Shown: positions 49,080 to 61,519 of the stretch, one piece after another
How the letters are laid out: each line of letters starts with the position of its first letter
Position numbering within the stretch: the first letter of the stretch is position 1
DNA from: Neocallimastix lanati (nom. inval.)
Lineage: Eukaryota; Neocallimastigomycota; Neocallimastigomycetes; Neocallimastigales; Neocallimastigaceae
Direction: 5' to 3'
NCBI GenBank assembly: GCA_016946835.1
Contig: JACVTC010000045.1
Coordinates: 590,501-654,500, forward strand
DNA: 64,000 nucleotides
Program-made: the position numbers and the translations under genes
The notes under the pieces: model-generated
The model's input: only the letters and a program-made list of their open reading frames with translations
The model's database searches: none
What the model was told of the DNA's origin: nothing

Positions 49080-51720
49080 GTTCGAGGAAATTATCTTTAA
49101 AAAATATTTTATAATTATGTTAATATATATAAATTACACAAGAATATATTATTGGTCATATACATAAATTAAAATTATACTACAAAACTCCTTAATTTAA
49201 TATGAATATAAAACTTTAATATTTATATTTTTAACATTCCTCCTCAAGTCTAACTTTGAAACAAGTTAGAATTGAATCGATTTTATGTTGTTATTCGGAT
49301 ATATTTGATATTTAATATTTTGGATGTTAAATCATTAATTGCTTTATGGGTGCCATTTTTATATGATGTGCTATTATTAACTCTCAAATTAATTCAGGTT
49401 ACTGATATTCACTATATTCCTGATTTTTGTCCATTTAATGACATTACATAAATATTTTTATGTTTACTTGCTAAAGGTAGCTGATACCAGAATTTCATGA
49501 AAGGAAATTTTATTTTAGTAATTGAATATTATATGTTGCTCCTTATAAGATATATATAATTTGTCGAAATTTTATATTCCCTTTTTATTTTCTTTAAACA
49601 TTAATTGTGGTTTTACTAATTAATATAGATAATGTGGAATTTAACGCTTTTCTAAATGTAGAAATATTCTAGAAGTGAAATATATCTAGAATACATATTA
49701 TAAATAATTTATTTATAATATTCTTGCTTATTAAGATTTTGTTTAACTCTTTGGCCAATAGCTATTAATTCATTTCATGTTAGGTATTGTTTCATTTTAT
49801 TTTAATTATTTTTTATTAAAATATAAAATATTAAATTTATACTTGAAAGGGATTTCAATTAATCTTCTTTTAATGAATCTATAATTATATGATATCGAAT
49901 TATATTTGTTGGGATTCTTTTAAATTTATTTTGCCAACAGAATCAAAATCACTTTCGTTTTCAGTAGAATTGGCATTGAAAATTAAATTTAATTTATTTT
50001 TGATGTTTGAATTATGATAATTAAGATAATTATTAAAAATATCTCAGAGATTAATTTGCATGTGGAAATTAGTAAAATTGTATATCGAATATTTGAATTC
50101 TTCTTGTATGGATTATTATGTTAATTGAAGGTAATTGAGTTATGACTAATACATTTATTTATTGATTACACAAAGCTTATGGTTTAGTTTTCAGTTTTGA
50201 TTGATATTTTATTTTAATTGCGAAATCAATAATAAATTTGAATAGTCATTAAATATATTAACGTTATATTCAGGGTGTTCAATGATATTACTTATTTGAA
50301 ATTATTATACTTTGACGATAATTATTCCCCCTGATTTCGTAATTAGAATAAAAGTTATAGAATCGATTTATTTTTTGTAATAAAATTTGAAATAGAGAGG
50401 TATTTATGTTTAAATATTTCAGCTCTAATATGGGTTGATGTTCAAAATAGGAAATATATAAAATTTTTAATGTATTAATTTTGTTCCTAATATAACTTAA
50501 AATATGGAAATGATAACAAATGATAATGATGATATGTCCCGTTTTTATAGGTGGGAAATTGAAATAAGATTATTTTAATAAAATTTAATTGGTTTATTTT
50601 AATAGATATCCAGTAACTATATTAATGTTAATAGTGCATTCATTTTTCAAAATTTCTTGAACCATTTTCGATTGTTGATTTTAATAATGATCACACTTTT
50701 GATTTATTAATATGATGGATTGTATTTTCAACATAATCTCAGAATTTACACGATTTATTAAAGAAATATAATTAATATTAAAATCATTTTCTTTTATATC
50801 TAAAGTTATATTATGATCAGTAGCATAATCTAATTATTTATGTTTAAAACAAAATTGTCATTTTGTAACCTTCTATGATAGGGGTATCATTTATATTTAA
50901 ATTGATATTAGTTTGATTGGAATAATTCATTGGTTACTTTATAATTTATTTTTATTTTGATGTTTTACATAACAATACAAAGGGAAATGACCATGTTTTT
51001 ATTTATATAGAATTGTTTATCATATATAATTGATAAATTTGCCATTTCAATATTATTTATTTTACAAGCGGTTAGATCATGATATTGTTCATAAATGTTT
51101 GCATCGTTGATATTAGATATTTTATATATCTTTATTAAATGTATTGTTAATAAATGATTTAAAAATATCGGAATATCCTTTTTGAATTGATAAATGTATT
51201 ATTGAATTTTTCTTCATTATCTTTATTATTTAAATTTATATGGTATATTTAAGTGAGATTGTAGTATTTCAAATAATTTTATTGACTTAACTTGCAGATT
51301 GTTGGAAATATATTATAACAATAATATTTTAAGAAATTTAGTATATTTTCTTTTTAATGAAATATTAATTTTTTTTTTTTTTTTTCATCTAATAAAACAA
51401 AATCCAATTCATCAGCGTCTGTTTTGAAATTGATGGAATAATTTATTAATATTTCAATTCTTTCAACATTATCTATTTCTATTAATTGTTTGACTAAGGA
51501 ATTTTCTTTATTGTTTTATTTATATACTATAATAATATTCTTTTTCTATGGCGATTGAAGTTTAAAGTGCATTACAAAAATATCATCTCTTTTATTAAAA
51601 TCTAGTAAGTAATCATAGTAATGACTTATCGGTTCTATTAAAGTTATTTAAATTTTCTATTCATTGTCTTTTATATGATATAAGAATGGTAAGTCATTTT
51701 CTCTGATTTGAATTTTTTTT
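49080..51720 (-). mobile_element. Strongly decayed copia element, minus strand
   Basis: The 3' LTR start (minus TGTTAAAAATATAAAT) lies at 49236. A polypurine tract (minus TTGAGGAGGA) and a stem-loop precede it. The interior aligns patchily with the minus-strand copia at 25660-29436; for example, the block CCCCCTGATTTCGTAATTAG at 50330-50349 matches about 26014-26033. Coding sense is largely lost, so this is one of the oldest copies. The 5' end was not found. Confidence 0.65.
49237..49270 (-). promoter_or_regulatory. Stem-loop and polypurine tract before copia 3' LTR, minus strand
   Basis: TCTAACTT (49249-49256) pairs with AAGTTAGA (49263-49270). On the minus strand it is followed by TTGAGGAGGA and the LTR start. 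It is the fourth example of this arrangement. Confidence 0.6.
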
Positions 51721-51925
51721 TTTTTTTTTATTTTTTATCTATTCTATACGGTAACGTAATAATAAATATTATAGGTTAAATATTGGAAAATTATCGAAAG
51801 ACCTATACTATTACAAATATTATAATGCGTTTTCTATACTTAAATATAATATTTATAAATAATCCATTAAAAAAAAAAAAAAAAAAAGGTGTTAAAAGTA
51901 GCACAAAGTTTAGATGATTTTATGT

Positions 51926-52075
51926 GGTTATTTTTTATTTTTTATTTTTTATTTTTTATTTTTTATTTTTTATTTTTTATTTTTAAGTTTTTATTTTTAT
52001 TATTTAACTTTTATTTTTTATTTTTTATTTTTTATTTTTTTTATTATTTATTTTATTATTTATTTATTAATTTAT
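51926..52075. repeat. (TATTTTT)n microsatellite
   Basis: Seven-base units TATTTTT repeat at about 51930-51985 and again at about 52010-52040, giving poly-Phe/Leu/Ile frames without coding sense. Confidence 0.85.
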
Positions 52076-52084
52076 AAAAATTTT

Positions 52085-52220
52085 TGAAATGACACTCTCG
52101 AATAAACTAACCCCATATAATTTATTACTATTACATAAATTTATGATTTTAACATAAATTAATACCTTAAATTAGGGGAAGTTGCATTACGCCAATTTTT
52201 TCACGTGATATATATAAATT
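52085..52220. repeat. Dispersed palindromic repeat, copy 2 (inverted)
   Basis: The core CATAAATTTATGATTTTAAC (from 52134) is the reverse complement of the cores at 61482 and 62771. TGAAATGACACTCTCG on the left resembles the inverted arm at 56110-56135. AGGGGAAGTTGCATTACGCC at 52178 recalls the block at 40808. Confidence 0.45.
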
Positions 52221-52790
52221 TGTGGTTATAGCTATATTATACTACATAATATTATTTTATTGTATTATTTTGTTATTTCAATTTTTAAATTAATTATTAA
52301 GTGAATAATTAAATAAATCATATAATGGTTAGATTTTTTGATTTTAATTCTTTTTTTTAATAATAATTCTTTTATTTAAATGTTATTAAAAATATAAATA
52401 TTATTAATTATTTTACTTAAATGTTATTAATAAAAAAAAACACATAAAAATATAAATGTTATTAATAATAATTCTTTTACTTAAATGTTATTAAAAATAT
52501 AAAACTAATAATAATAATTTTTTTATTTAAATTTTATTAATAAAAAATTATATAAAATTACAAATGTTATTAAAAATATAAATTTTATTAATAATAATTC
52601 TTTTCTTTTAAAAATTATTAAGAGAAATAATAATTATAATGATAAAACTATAAATTATACATTGTATTTGAATATTTATTAAAACTGTATAAATTTAATA
52701 TGCTTTATAAATTAAATTATTGAATGACAGAATTCTGATTATTTCATTTGGTCATTCCTCATTTCTTAATTATTTATTATAAAGTAATAT

Positions 52791-54215
52791 TTATATTATA
52801 TTATTTAAATTAGTTAAACAATCAAACCACAAATTAATAATTTTATTTCTATCACATTTAGCATCAATTAACTTGGTTTCAATACTTTTGAAGCGTTCAA
52901 TTAATACACTGATTTCATTAGCTTTATTTATTGCTCTTTTTTTTATTTTCCAAATTCCTCTTATTTTTCTTTGATAATCATAATATGATAAATTTTCAAG
53001 TTCATTTAATTTATCTATTAATTCATAAAAAGATGGTTTTGTTGGAAATAAATTATTTAAATAATTATTGAGTGATTCTGAGGCATTGTTTGTTATATGT
53101 TCTATATTATTATAATAATTCCAAATTTTCATATCATAATCAATTAAATATGTTTTATAAAAATATTCTAAAAATTTTAAAAATTGACAATAATTATTTT
53201 TAATGGATTTAATTTTAATTATAACATAAATATCAAATATATATTCAGGATTTATAAATGGTAAATTTGAAATAGCTTTATAATAAATAAATATATTATT
53301 ATTATTTTTTACTTCATTATAGCATAATTTATTTTTTTTAATTTCTAGTGATTTTTTATAATGCCAAATGCAATATTTAATATTTGTATTAGGAAATATT
53401 GTTTTTGCTGCTTTAGATATGGCCCTTTCAAAATCACAATGCAAATTTTTTGGTTCAATTCTAATATTATTGTTACATGTATTAGCATTTTTTTTCAATT
53501 TTTCAAATAACATTTTATATGTTTCATGTTCTTTATTTTTTAATATTGCAAAAGAAGTAGTGTAAAAACTATCTAATTCTTTAGCATAAGTTCTTGTAAT
53601 AAATACTTGATAACTAAATTTAGGGGCAATAAAAAATGTACCATCAACAAATATATCATCATTATATTCCCTAAATAATTTTGCTTGAAAAGGGGATTGA
53701 AAAATTATTAAATTAGAATTTTTGAATATCATAAAATTTTCACCTCGCTTTGTTTTATAATATTCAGATTCACTTGGAATTTCAGCAAATGTTGTTACAT
53801 TGGATGGTAGTTTTTTATTTAAATTTCTTGATATTTGGGATTTAATTGAATTATATTCTGGACATATAAGTCCCATTTCTTTAGAAATTTTATTATATAG
53901 GGGTTTTATTTTTATACCAAAAGGAATTGAACTTTTTTCAATTCCATCTTTAATTTTATGTTTCATTATAGATAGGGATACATCGTATTCATTTTCAGGA
54001 TGATTATGTGAACTATTATACTTTAAAATTTCTTTCTTATCATTTAAAATAATAAAAGATTTACATTTATTTATTTTTTTATATTCTGTACATTTATACA
54101 CTTTGGAATTATCTTTTCTTTTATATGAAAAATTAAATTTATATTTTTTATTAATAATAATTTGTTCTTTTCCTTTGTTGGATTCACTTATATCAATAAT
54201 TAAATTTTCTTCCAT
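52791..54215 (-). CDS. FLYWCH-MULE transposase (474 aa), uninterrupted
   Basis: An N-terminal FLYWCH zinc finger has ligands C42, C51, H70 and H72 (YKCTEYKKINKCKSF, then SSHNHP). A MULE-type DDE transposase domain follows: first Asp D191 in IFVDGTFF, second Asp D261 in NLHCDFERAISKAAKTIFP, the CxxH pair C282/H285 in KYCIWHYKKSL, and Glu E380 in NNASESLNNYL. The family cuts and pastes Mutator-like DNA elements; FLYWCH-MULE fusions are common in early-diverging fungi and animals. The ATG at 54215 is the first in frame, and a stop directly follows the Ile-Ile end. No intron or break is visible. It stands alone in an A+T desert. I found no convincing terminal inverted repeats, so it is either a recent autonomous element with unrecognised ends or a retained, possibly domesticated gene. 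Confidence 0.9.
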   Translation of the reverse strand: MEENLIIDISESNKGKEQIIINKKYKFNFSYKRKDNSKVYKCTEYKKINKCKSFIILNDKKEILKYNSSHNHPENEYDVSLSIMKHKIKDGIEKSSIPFGIKIKPLYNKISKEMGLICPEYNSIKSQISRNLNKKLPSNVTTFAEIPSESEYYKTKRGENFMIFKNSNLIIFQSPFQAKLFREYNDDIFVDGTFFIAPKFSYQVFITRTYAKELDSFYTTSFAILKNKEHETYKMLFEKLKKNANTCNNNIRIEPKNLHCDFERAISKAAKTIFPNTNIKYCIWHYKKSLEIKKNKLCYNEVKNNNNIFIYYKAISNLPFINPEYIFDIYVIIKIKSIKNNYCQFLKFLEYFYKTYLIDYDMKIWNYYNNIEHITNNASESLNNYLNNLFPTKPSFYELIDKLNELENLSYYDYQRKIRGIWKIKKRAINKANEISVLIERFKSIETKLIDAKCDRNKIINLWFDCLTNLNNII

Positions 54216-54349
54216 TTCTATATTTTTATAAATATTTTTTAATTATATAATTATAATTATTATATTAATTGTCCAATATTATTCGTAATATTAATTTTGA
54301 AAAATTAGTTTTTCAATTATTTGTAAAATAAATAAATAAATAAATAAAG

Positions 54350-54735
54350 AATGTAATAATATAAGTACAAGTATATAAAATAAAATAAATATTAAATGTA
54401 ATATTATAAAAGTACAAGTATATATAATAAAATAAATATTTATTATTTTTTTTTATTAAAGAATATTAAAGACAATTTATTTTTAAAAATAAAATGTTTT
54501 ATTTAATTATATATGTTAGAAAGCAAAAATACATTTATATTTAATGAGATTATTAACTACCAATAATATTAAACTACATCATTAATTGAATATAATAAAA
54601 ATGTAAAAAATTTTCATTTCGAAAACATTGATATTTAATATTCTTTAATAAAAATTAATAATAGATATTTATTTTATTTCATTTTATTTTATTTTATTCA
54701 ATCTGTACTTTATTTTTAATATTCTACTATTTATT
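54350..54735. repeat. Minisatellite-like text upstream of the transposase gene
   Basis: Repeats such as AAAGTACAAGTATATA..ATAAAATAAATATT at about 54360-54440 are the inverse of the TACTTGTATTTTTATTATAA blocks at 46145-46265. No gene was seen. Confidence 0.5.
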
Positions 54736-54739
54736 TTAT

Positions 54740-55105
54740 TTTATTTTATTTTATTTTATTTTATTTTATTTTATTTTTATTAATACTTTATTCTTTTATA
54801 TTACTTCACTATTTATTTTATTTTATTTTATTTTATTTTATTTTATTTTTATTAATACTTTATTCTTTTATATTACTTCACTATTTATTTTATTTTATTT
54901 TATTTTATTTTATTTTATTTTTATTAATACTTTATTCTTTTATATTACTTCACTATTTATTTTATTTTATTTTATTTTATTTTATTTTATTTTTATTAAT
55001 ACTTTATTCTTTTATATTACTTCACTATTTATTTTATTTTATTTTATTTTATTTTATTTTTATTAATACTTTATTCTTTTATATTACTTCACTATTTATT
55101 TTAAG
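54740..55105. repeat. Minisatellite of about 70 bp, five units
   Basis: The unit is TATTACTTCACTATTTATTT plus a (TTTTA)n stretch plus TTATTAATACTTTATTCTTT. Anchors recur at about 54804, 54877, 54949, 55019 and 55088. Spacing changes slightly with the number of TTTTA pentamers. Confidence 0.9.
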
Positions 55106-55515
55106 TATAAACTATTTTTTTATTAAACCCTAGTTTAATAAAAAAATATTTATTAAATTTAAAATAATTTATCTTTACATAGATTATTTGAATCAATAAA
55201 TAAAAATAATAATTATAATAATAATAAAATTGAATAATAATAATAACAATTATGTATTTTCTTTTTATTTATTAATTATATAATTATTTATATATCGTGT
55301 TTTTAAAATATATAAATATATATTTTTTTAATAGATTATTTATAATTATTTCTTTTATTAAAAATATTAAATTAAAACACTTTAATATTTAATAAATATT
55401 AATAAAGTATAAGATTTTATAAAATATTGTATATGAATTTAAAAAGGGTAAAAATGACAATTAATCATTTAAGTTTTATTTTTTAATTTTTAATAATTAT
55501 ATTTTATATAATTAT

Positions 55516-55786
55516 TGTGAAAAACAAATTTATAAATCTAAGACAAACACTGTATTAATAAAAACAATATAACAAAGTATTTTATGTTAGGAGTAATATT
55601 ATAAAATGCTTTATTAATAATTTTTATTATGAGAATATATATATTTTTTCTTAGTGATATTTTATATTAAATTTATTTCATATTTTTATATCTTAGTTAA
55701 CATTATTTAATTTACTTAGAGATTAATTATTGGTTAATATAAATTAATAATATAAATAAATGTATGTAACGATTTAGTCTCAAACA
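55516..55786 (-). mobile_element. Solo LTR of the second copia subfamily with target-site duplication
   Basis: 271 bp, inverted relative to and closely matching the LTRs of the element at 42783-45973 (minus-strand start TGTTTGAGACTAAATCG, end TTTTTCACA). ATTAT directly flanks both sides (55511-55515 and 55787-55791). Solo LTRs usually arise when the two LTRs of a full copy recombine. Confidence 0.92.
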
Positions 55787-55799
55787 ATTATCCTTCACA

Positions 55800-58700
55800 T
55801 TTTTTAAATAATTAATATTTACTTTTTATATAAAAATATCTATAATTATTATTTAATTATATCTATATAATGAAATATTATAAGATATTTAAAATTTGTG
55901 ATAAAATATTTTATTTTTTAGTGTTCTAATTATAATATATATTTATTATATATTAATACAATTTGATATATATATTTTTTTAAATAAAAATTTAAATTTA
56001 AATTTATTTATTTATTATTTATTTATTTATTTTTTATTTAGTTATTAAATTAAATTATATAAATTATTTATTTGTTTTATTATTAAATTATTTATTTATT
56101 AACATTTTAAAAAAATTTTACTGAAATGCTTCACTCTAATTTGATAATATATATATATAAATTATTCATATTTTAAAGTATTAGTTTATATTAAAAATAA
56201 ATTTATATAATATTAAAAATTTTAATAATTATATTATCTAAAATATGATAAAGTACGCCTTTGGTTCAAGTTCTCTTGTTGGGAGAAGTTTTATAAAGTT
56301 GTTATTTAATTATACAATTTTATTTATTTATTATTTAAAAATAATTATAAAACTTATTTGTTACATTTATTTATTAATTTATTGTAAATATAAAAGTAAT
56401 TATAAAATATAAATTAAATATTGTATGAAGTAAATTGGCATAAAATATTGCAAAGAATTAACATAAAGAAAAAGTATTCTTTTTATAATTTTCTTTAACT
56501 ATAAACTATTTTAAGAATAATAAAAATTAATTATTTAGTATTTAAAGTATTTAAGATAAAAGTATAAAATAAAATATTCATAAAATAATAATAAAATATA
56601 AATTTAATATAATTAATAAAATATAAAATATTAATATAAAATAATAATTATTAAAAATAATTAAAAATATAATAAAATAAAATATCAATATAAAAATAAT
56701 AAAAATAATAAAAAGAAATTTATAAATTATTTTAATTTTAACATAACATAAAATTTATTACATAAATTTTATGTTTACATTAATTTTTATGTTCTTTCAT
56801 AAAATTATGTTTTTACATAATTTTAATTTTATCACGTTATTTTTGATCACGTTAACTTTATATCACGAATTGCAAATGATTTATTAATTTATTTTTATGT
56901 AATTATTAATAAAATAATTTATTAATAATTAAAGTTTTTATTTGCGTTTTATATCAAATATTAAAATAATTTAATTAGTAATTTTTTTATAATAATTATA
57001 GAATATTAGAATAATTTTTTATTACTCACGTGATCGAAAATATGATGTGATATTCTTTATGTTGAGGCTGGTTTAATAAGTGAATTTGAGCTATTAATAA
57101 TTTTTATTAATATTTTATTACTTTATAATTACAATATTATTTCTACTGAAGTAAAAAAAACAAGAATTAATATTAATTATACAGTAAAATATTTTAATTA
57201 TATATAATTAAATAAAGTAAATAAAAATATAATAATATATATTTTAATATGAATAATATATAAATAATATAAACTAATATATTAATTAAATAAACCTTAA
57301 TAATTATAGACTTTATTAATTAATGTTAAAATCTTATAATTACCTTTTTAATTAAACTTCATTAATAAATAAACTTTTCAATAAAATCAAATGATATTAA
57401 TTATTAATAAATTAATATAAGAATAAATTATAAATTTGAAGCATTTCTTTTTTTTAATATTTAATATTTAAATATTAAATATTAAATAATTAAATTTATA
57501 ATAATAATAAATTTTAATAATTAATATTTTTATTATTAAATTTTATTATTATTAAAATTATTTTTATTAATTAATTCAATAATTTATAAAAAGAAAAGTA
57601 TTCTAAATTATTATAAATTATTTTTTTATTAAATAAAAATATTATATAATAAAAAAATATTTATTTAATTTTTTATTAAATATTTATTTTTATTTACTTA
57701 TATATTATTATATAAATAAATAAATAAATTTAAAATTTTTTTTTTAAAAAAAATTATATAATGTATATAATATATTATATATATAATAAAAATAAACATA
57801 TAAATTAAAATTTAATCATTAAAATATAAATAATTTATTAAATTTTTTATAATATTTTAAAATATATATATTTAATAATTATATATATATAAAATAATAA
57901 GTATTAAAAATTTAAAAAATATAAAGAATAATAATTTAAAATATAATTATTAAAATTAAAAAATAATATATAAATAATAATTTTATAATTTATACACCTT
58001 TTAAAATTCTTGCAAAGTATTTTAAAAAATATAAAACTTTAATAAAAATGAGTTAATATAAAATAAATATTGTAAATTAATTATATATTTGTATATAATT
58101 AAAAAAAATAAAAATGAAAAAAAAATTTTTAATATAAATTATATAAAAGTTTTTTAAATAAATTTAATTTTTTAATTTTTAATTTTTAATTTTTAATATT
58201 TAATATTTATAATTTTACTTTATAATTAATTAATAATAAATTTTTAATAAAATTACTAAATTTTATTAATAATGCAATTATTATATTTATAATATATATT
58301 CTATGAAAAGAAAAATATTTCTAAAATTTTTAAGATTTATTTTTATTCAATAAATAAATTATTATAAAAAAATTATATATTTAATTATTTATTATTTATT
58401 ATTTATTATTTTTATTTTTTATTTAAATATATATAATTATACGTCTATTTAAAATTTTTTTATTTTTTTAAGCATAATGTTAAGTTTCCATAGTACTTGT
58501 GCTTTTGTTGAATTAATTATATTATAAATTATTTATGATTGTAAAATAGTATAATAAAAATAAATAATTTAAACTTATAATATAATAAAATAAGTTTATA
58601 AATAATAATCAATTAAATTAATTAAAATTTAGAATATAAATAATTTGATAAGTAAATTAAAAAATCATTTAAAAGAATTAAAATAACAATTTAAACAAAG

Positions 58701-59085
58701 TAAAAAGTTTTTCTTTAATTATGCCTCCGAAAACGCATTTTTAAATATAATTTTAATTTCAATAATTACTATTTTTTTTTAATTCAAAAATATAAATATT
58801 CCGCTAAAAAATTGTTAAAGTGTTAAATTAACAATTTCTATTTTTCATTTTTTATTTTTCAATATTCATTTTATTTAAATTTTTTTTATTTTCTATTTTT
58901 TTTTATTTATAAATAGTAATTATTTCAACAGTCATGGTATATTTTTTTTTAAAATAAACAAAAATAAAATTTTATTTAATTTCTGAAAATTTTTAATTTA
59001 TAAAACAAATTTTAAATTAAATTTCTTTTAATTTTTAGTACAATTGACGTTGCTAATGTTTTCTTTATAAATTTATCAAATTATA
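55800..59085. other. A+T-rich desert with repeat pieces
   Basis: It contains an inverted arm of the dispersed palindromic repeat (about 56100-56140) and palindromic ATAAATTTTATG text (56757-56820). Several ATCACG motifs (56832, 56846, 56865, 57026) are also present. A B-box-like GGTTCAAGTTC at 56263 has no matching cloverleaf. No gene was seen. Confidence 0.5.
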
Positions 59086-59089
59086 AAAA

Positions 59090-60990
59090 TCAAAAAAATT
59101 CAAACTAAGACTGGTAAATCTAAAGCATCCACTAGAAGTACTACTAAAGACATCAAAGATAACATGAAAACTGATACAGCCCTACAGACGACTAAGTTCA
59201 ACAATTTAAAAAAGATGAGTGAAAATTTAACTACCTCTTTAGAAACAATAAATACACTAGAAAGGTAGATTCCCAATGAATCTCTTTAGAAGAGAGATTC
59301 ATTACTTTTGGAAAAGCAGTTAAGCAAAAACTTAAAGAAGATTTTAGGAACTTGAAGAATATGGAAAACCAAAGTTCGGAAATCATTAAAGATGATAAAG
59401 AACCAATAGTTATTCATATAAAAAACCACTTAAAAAATAGCTAGATTCCAAAAACCTCAAGAGATGCTAGTTATGAGAGATATTATTACCCCTCAACTGG
59501 AACCGCCTTTTTACTTCAATTGTGAAACCCTTGAAATATATACCTTAATTAATAGATGTAAATCGCATTCCTACCTATACTAAAGTAAATATCTTCATAA
59601 TGAACAATCAAAGGTATACTACTTATTGCTTACAAAGAAGTGGTGCTTTTGCGTTAACAAGTAATACAGAAGGAAACCCAAGAAACACTTCCCGATATAA
59701 CGAAACTCTTTCAAGAAATTATTATTAACTTTCAGTTAGAAGAAGAAAAGTAACTTATGAAATCTAAACTCCTAAAATTAAAGAATGAATGGAGAAAAAC
59801 TATATAATTACCGAGTCAAATTAAATCGACTAACCCTAACCCGTTTAAAAAGGAATTTATGAATTTAGAAGTTGTCAAACCAGATAAAGTCACCCTGAAG
59901 GAATTCACTCGCCATCTAATCAGGTGTGACATCAACCGGATGAACTGTTCCCCAAAAGACTAGAAAAGAGAGAGACCAGCTTCAATTACTGGGTTATTGT
60001 TATTGTTACGGCCTTATTAGGAATTTATTATATGAAATTTATAATTTATGTAAGTAATAAAGAAATAGTTGAAGATGCTAAAAAAGAATAATAAAAGAAA
60101 ACACAAGAAATATTTTTTTACAATGAAAAACACAAAGCAGAAACTCCAGAATTGAAATAACCCCTTTTCCTAATTTATTTTGTTTTCGGATTTTTACCTA
60201 CTATAAAAATCTCTTACCTACCATAATGTCGTTTCAAGATGTTTCTCAGTTAACCAGAGAAGTACAAGGAAATTTTGTTTATCTAGATGAAACATTCATC
60301 AACCCTACGGATCCAACAATGTTTAATAATTACATCGAATAAGGCATTAGGGAACAAGCCAACCCTAACTACTATAATTGATTATTTAAATATAAATATT
60401 CCTCTTGATGCTAAGAATTTATAAAATAAAGAAGACAAATTATTCGCGTTCTCTAATCGTTTTAACATAACTAATCGCTTTGGTCATATCATACTTCTAG
60501 GACAATAATTCCTAGAAAAACAAAAGATCTATGGGAGTTTCAATGATAAATGAAAACATAAAAGATAGTCCTTTCGATGGAGTATAACCTAAATTACCCT
60601 ACGTAAACTTGCCAAATATCTATATATATTAACGAAGAATTAAATTTTAAAAGATTATTACTCATTTATGGATTATATGAGTTAATTACTAAATAAATAA
60701 TAAATTTATTGTAAAAAGATATCTACAACCCTCCGGAAATTCCCTATGAAAAACCTTTGGTATGTTAAAGTCATTCTCAGCCAGAACAACTACTTTACGG
60801 AAAATCATTAAGTATTTTTTTAACTAGCAATAATCCTTCTAAGCAACAACTATTTATAAACACAGAATGAAAAGCTTCCAGCATAGTTGCATCATTAGTG
60901 CTACTGTAGTAAAGGAATAATTCTTCCAGAAAACTCGAGGCAGTCTATTCAAAAAATAGTATAGAAATATTATTAAATCTAGTTATTTGA
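59090..60990 (+). mobile_element. Ty3/gypsy fragment (gag-like region to protease), decayed
   Basis: It stands out from its surroundings by higher G+C. Charged gag-like text appears at about 59110-59400 (KTGKSKASTRSTTKDIKDN, NLKEDFRNLKNMENQSSE) and at about 59850-59940 (EFMNLEVVKPDKVTLKEFTR). The stretch at 60410-60540 (FAFSNRFNITNRFGHIILLG, FLEKQKIYGS) is homologous to the protease stretch at 46360-46450. No LTR was recognised. Broken many times and old. Confidence 0.7.
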
Positions 60991-61159
60991 TTCCTCCATT
61001 CACAACTTTATTTCTTTTTTGGATATAAATTATTCTATAATATAATAGTTGTTTTCTTTATAATTGAATTTATTTACAACGTAAGTTTGTACAATTAGGT
61101 AATTTAAAAAAGATTTAGAATTAACAAATTTTATTAATTTTTTTAAAAATAAAATATTT

Positions 61160-61470
61160 CTTATATTAAAGTTATTCATTACATTTTCAAGAGTTAAGAA
61201 ATTTAATTATTTCGATTGGATAAATTACCGTAGGGATTGTGATAAGTTATGAAATTTAATTAGTATCCATAGGGTTGTCATTTTCAATAAGATTATTCGC
61301 TAGTGAAAAATAGAATATAAATTCTTATATGGTGTAATAAAAAAATTTAATCAGAAATTAATACGCTATGTATAAATTCCCATAACTTTAAAGACTACAT
61401 AGTGACGAGTTCCAATCTGTAAAATGGAATTATATTGAAGATACTTAGCTACATAAAGACTAATAAAATA
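61160..61470. other. Less A+T-rich unassigned stretch after the gypsy fragment
   Basis: Mixed-composition text (ACCGTAGGGATTGTGATAAG, CATAGTGACGAGTTCCAATC) without a clear frame. It may be a non-coding end of the adjoining gypsy remnant; I could not confirm this. Confidence 0.3.
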
Positions 61471-61479
61471 ATATTTTAA

Positions 61480-61515
61480 TGTATAAATTTATGTTAAAAG
61501 CATAAATTTATGTAT
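61480..61515. repeat. Dispersed palindromic repeat, core copy 3
   Basis: TAAATTTATGTTAAAAGCAT followed by AAATTTATGTA forms a stem with a short loop. It matches the cores at 40701, 52132 (inverted) and 62771. Confidence 0.5.
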
Positions 61516-61519
61516 ACTT

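Noticed and set aside
51889-52077. Poly-Phe/Leu frame
   Set aside because: It is the (TATTTTT)n microsatellite.
56255-56295. B-box-like GGTTCAAGTTC suggesting a tRNA or SINE
   Set aside because: No cloverleaf or A-box at the right distance could be built around it.
52195-57040. CACGTGAT motifs on both sides of the MULE gene as possible terminal inverted repeats
   Set aside because: The match is limited to a palindromic hexamer and its neighbour; flanking bases do not align and no target-site duplication is evident.
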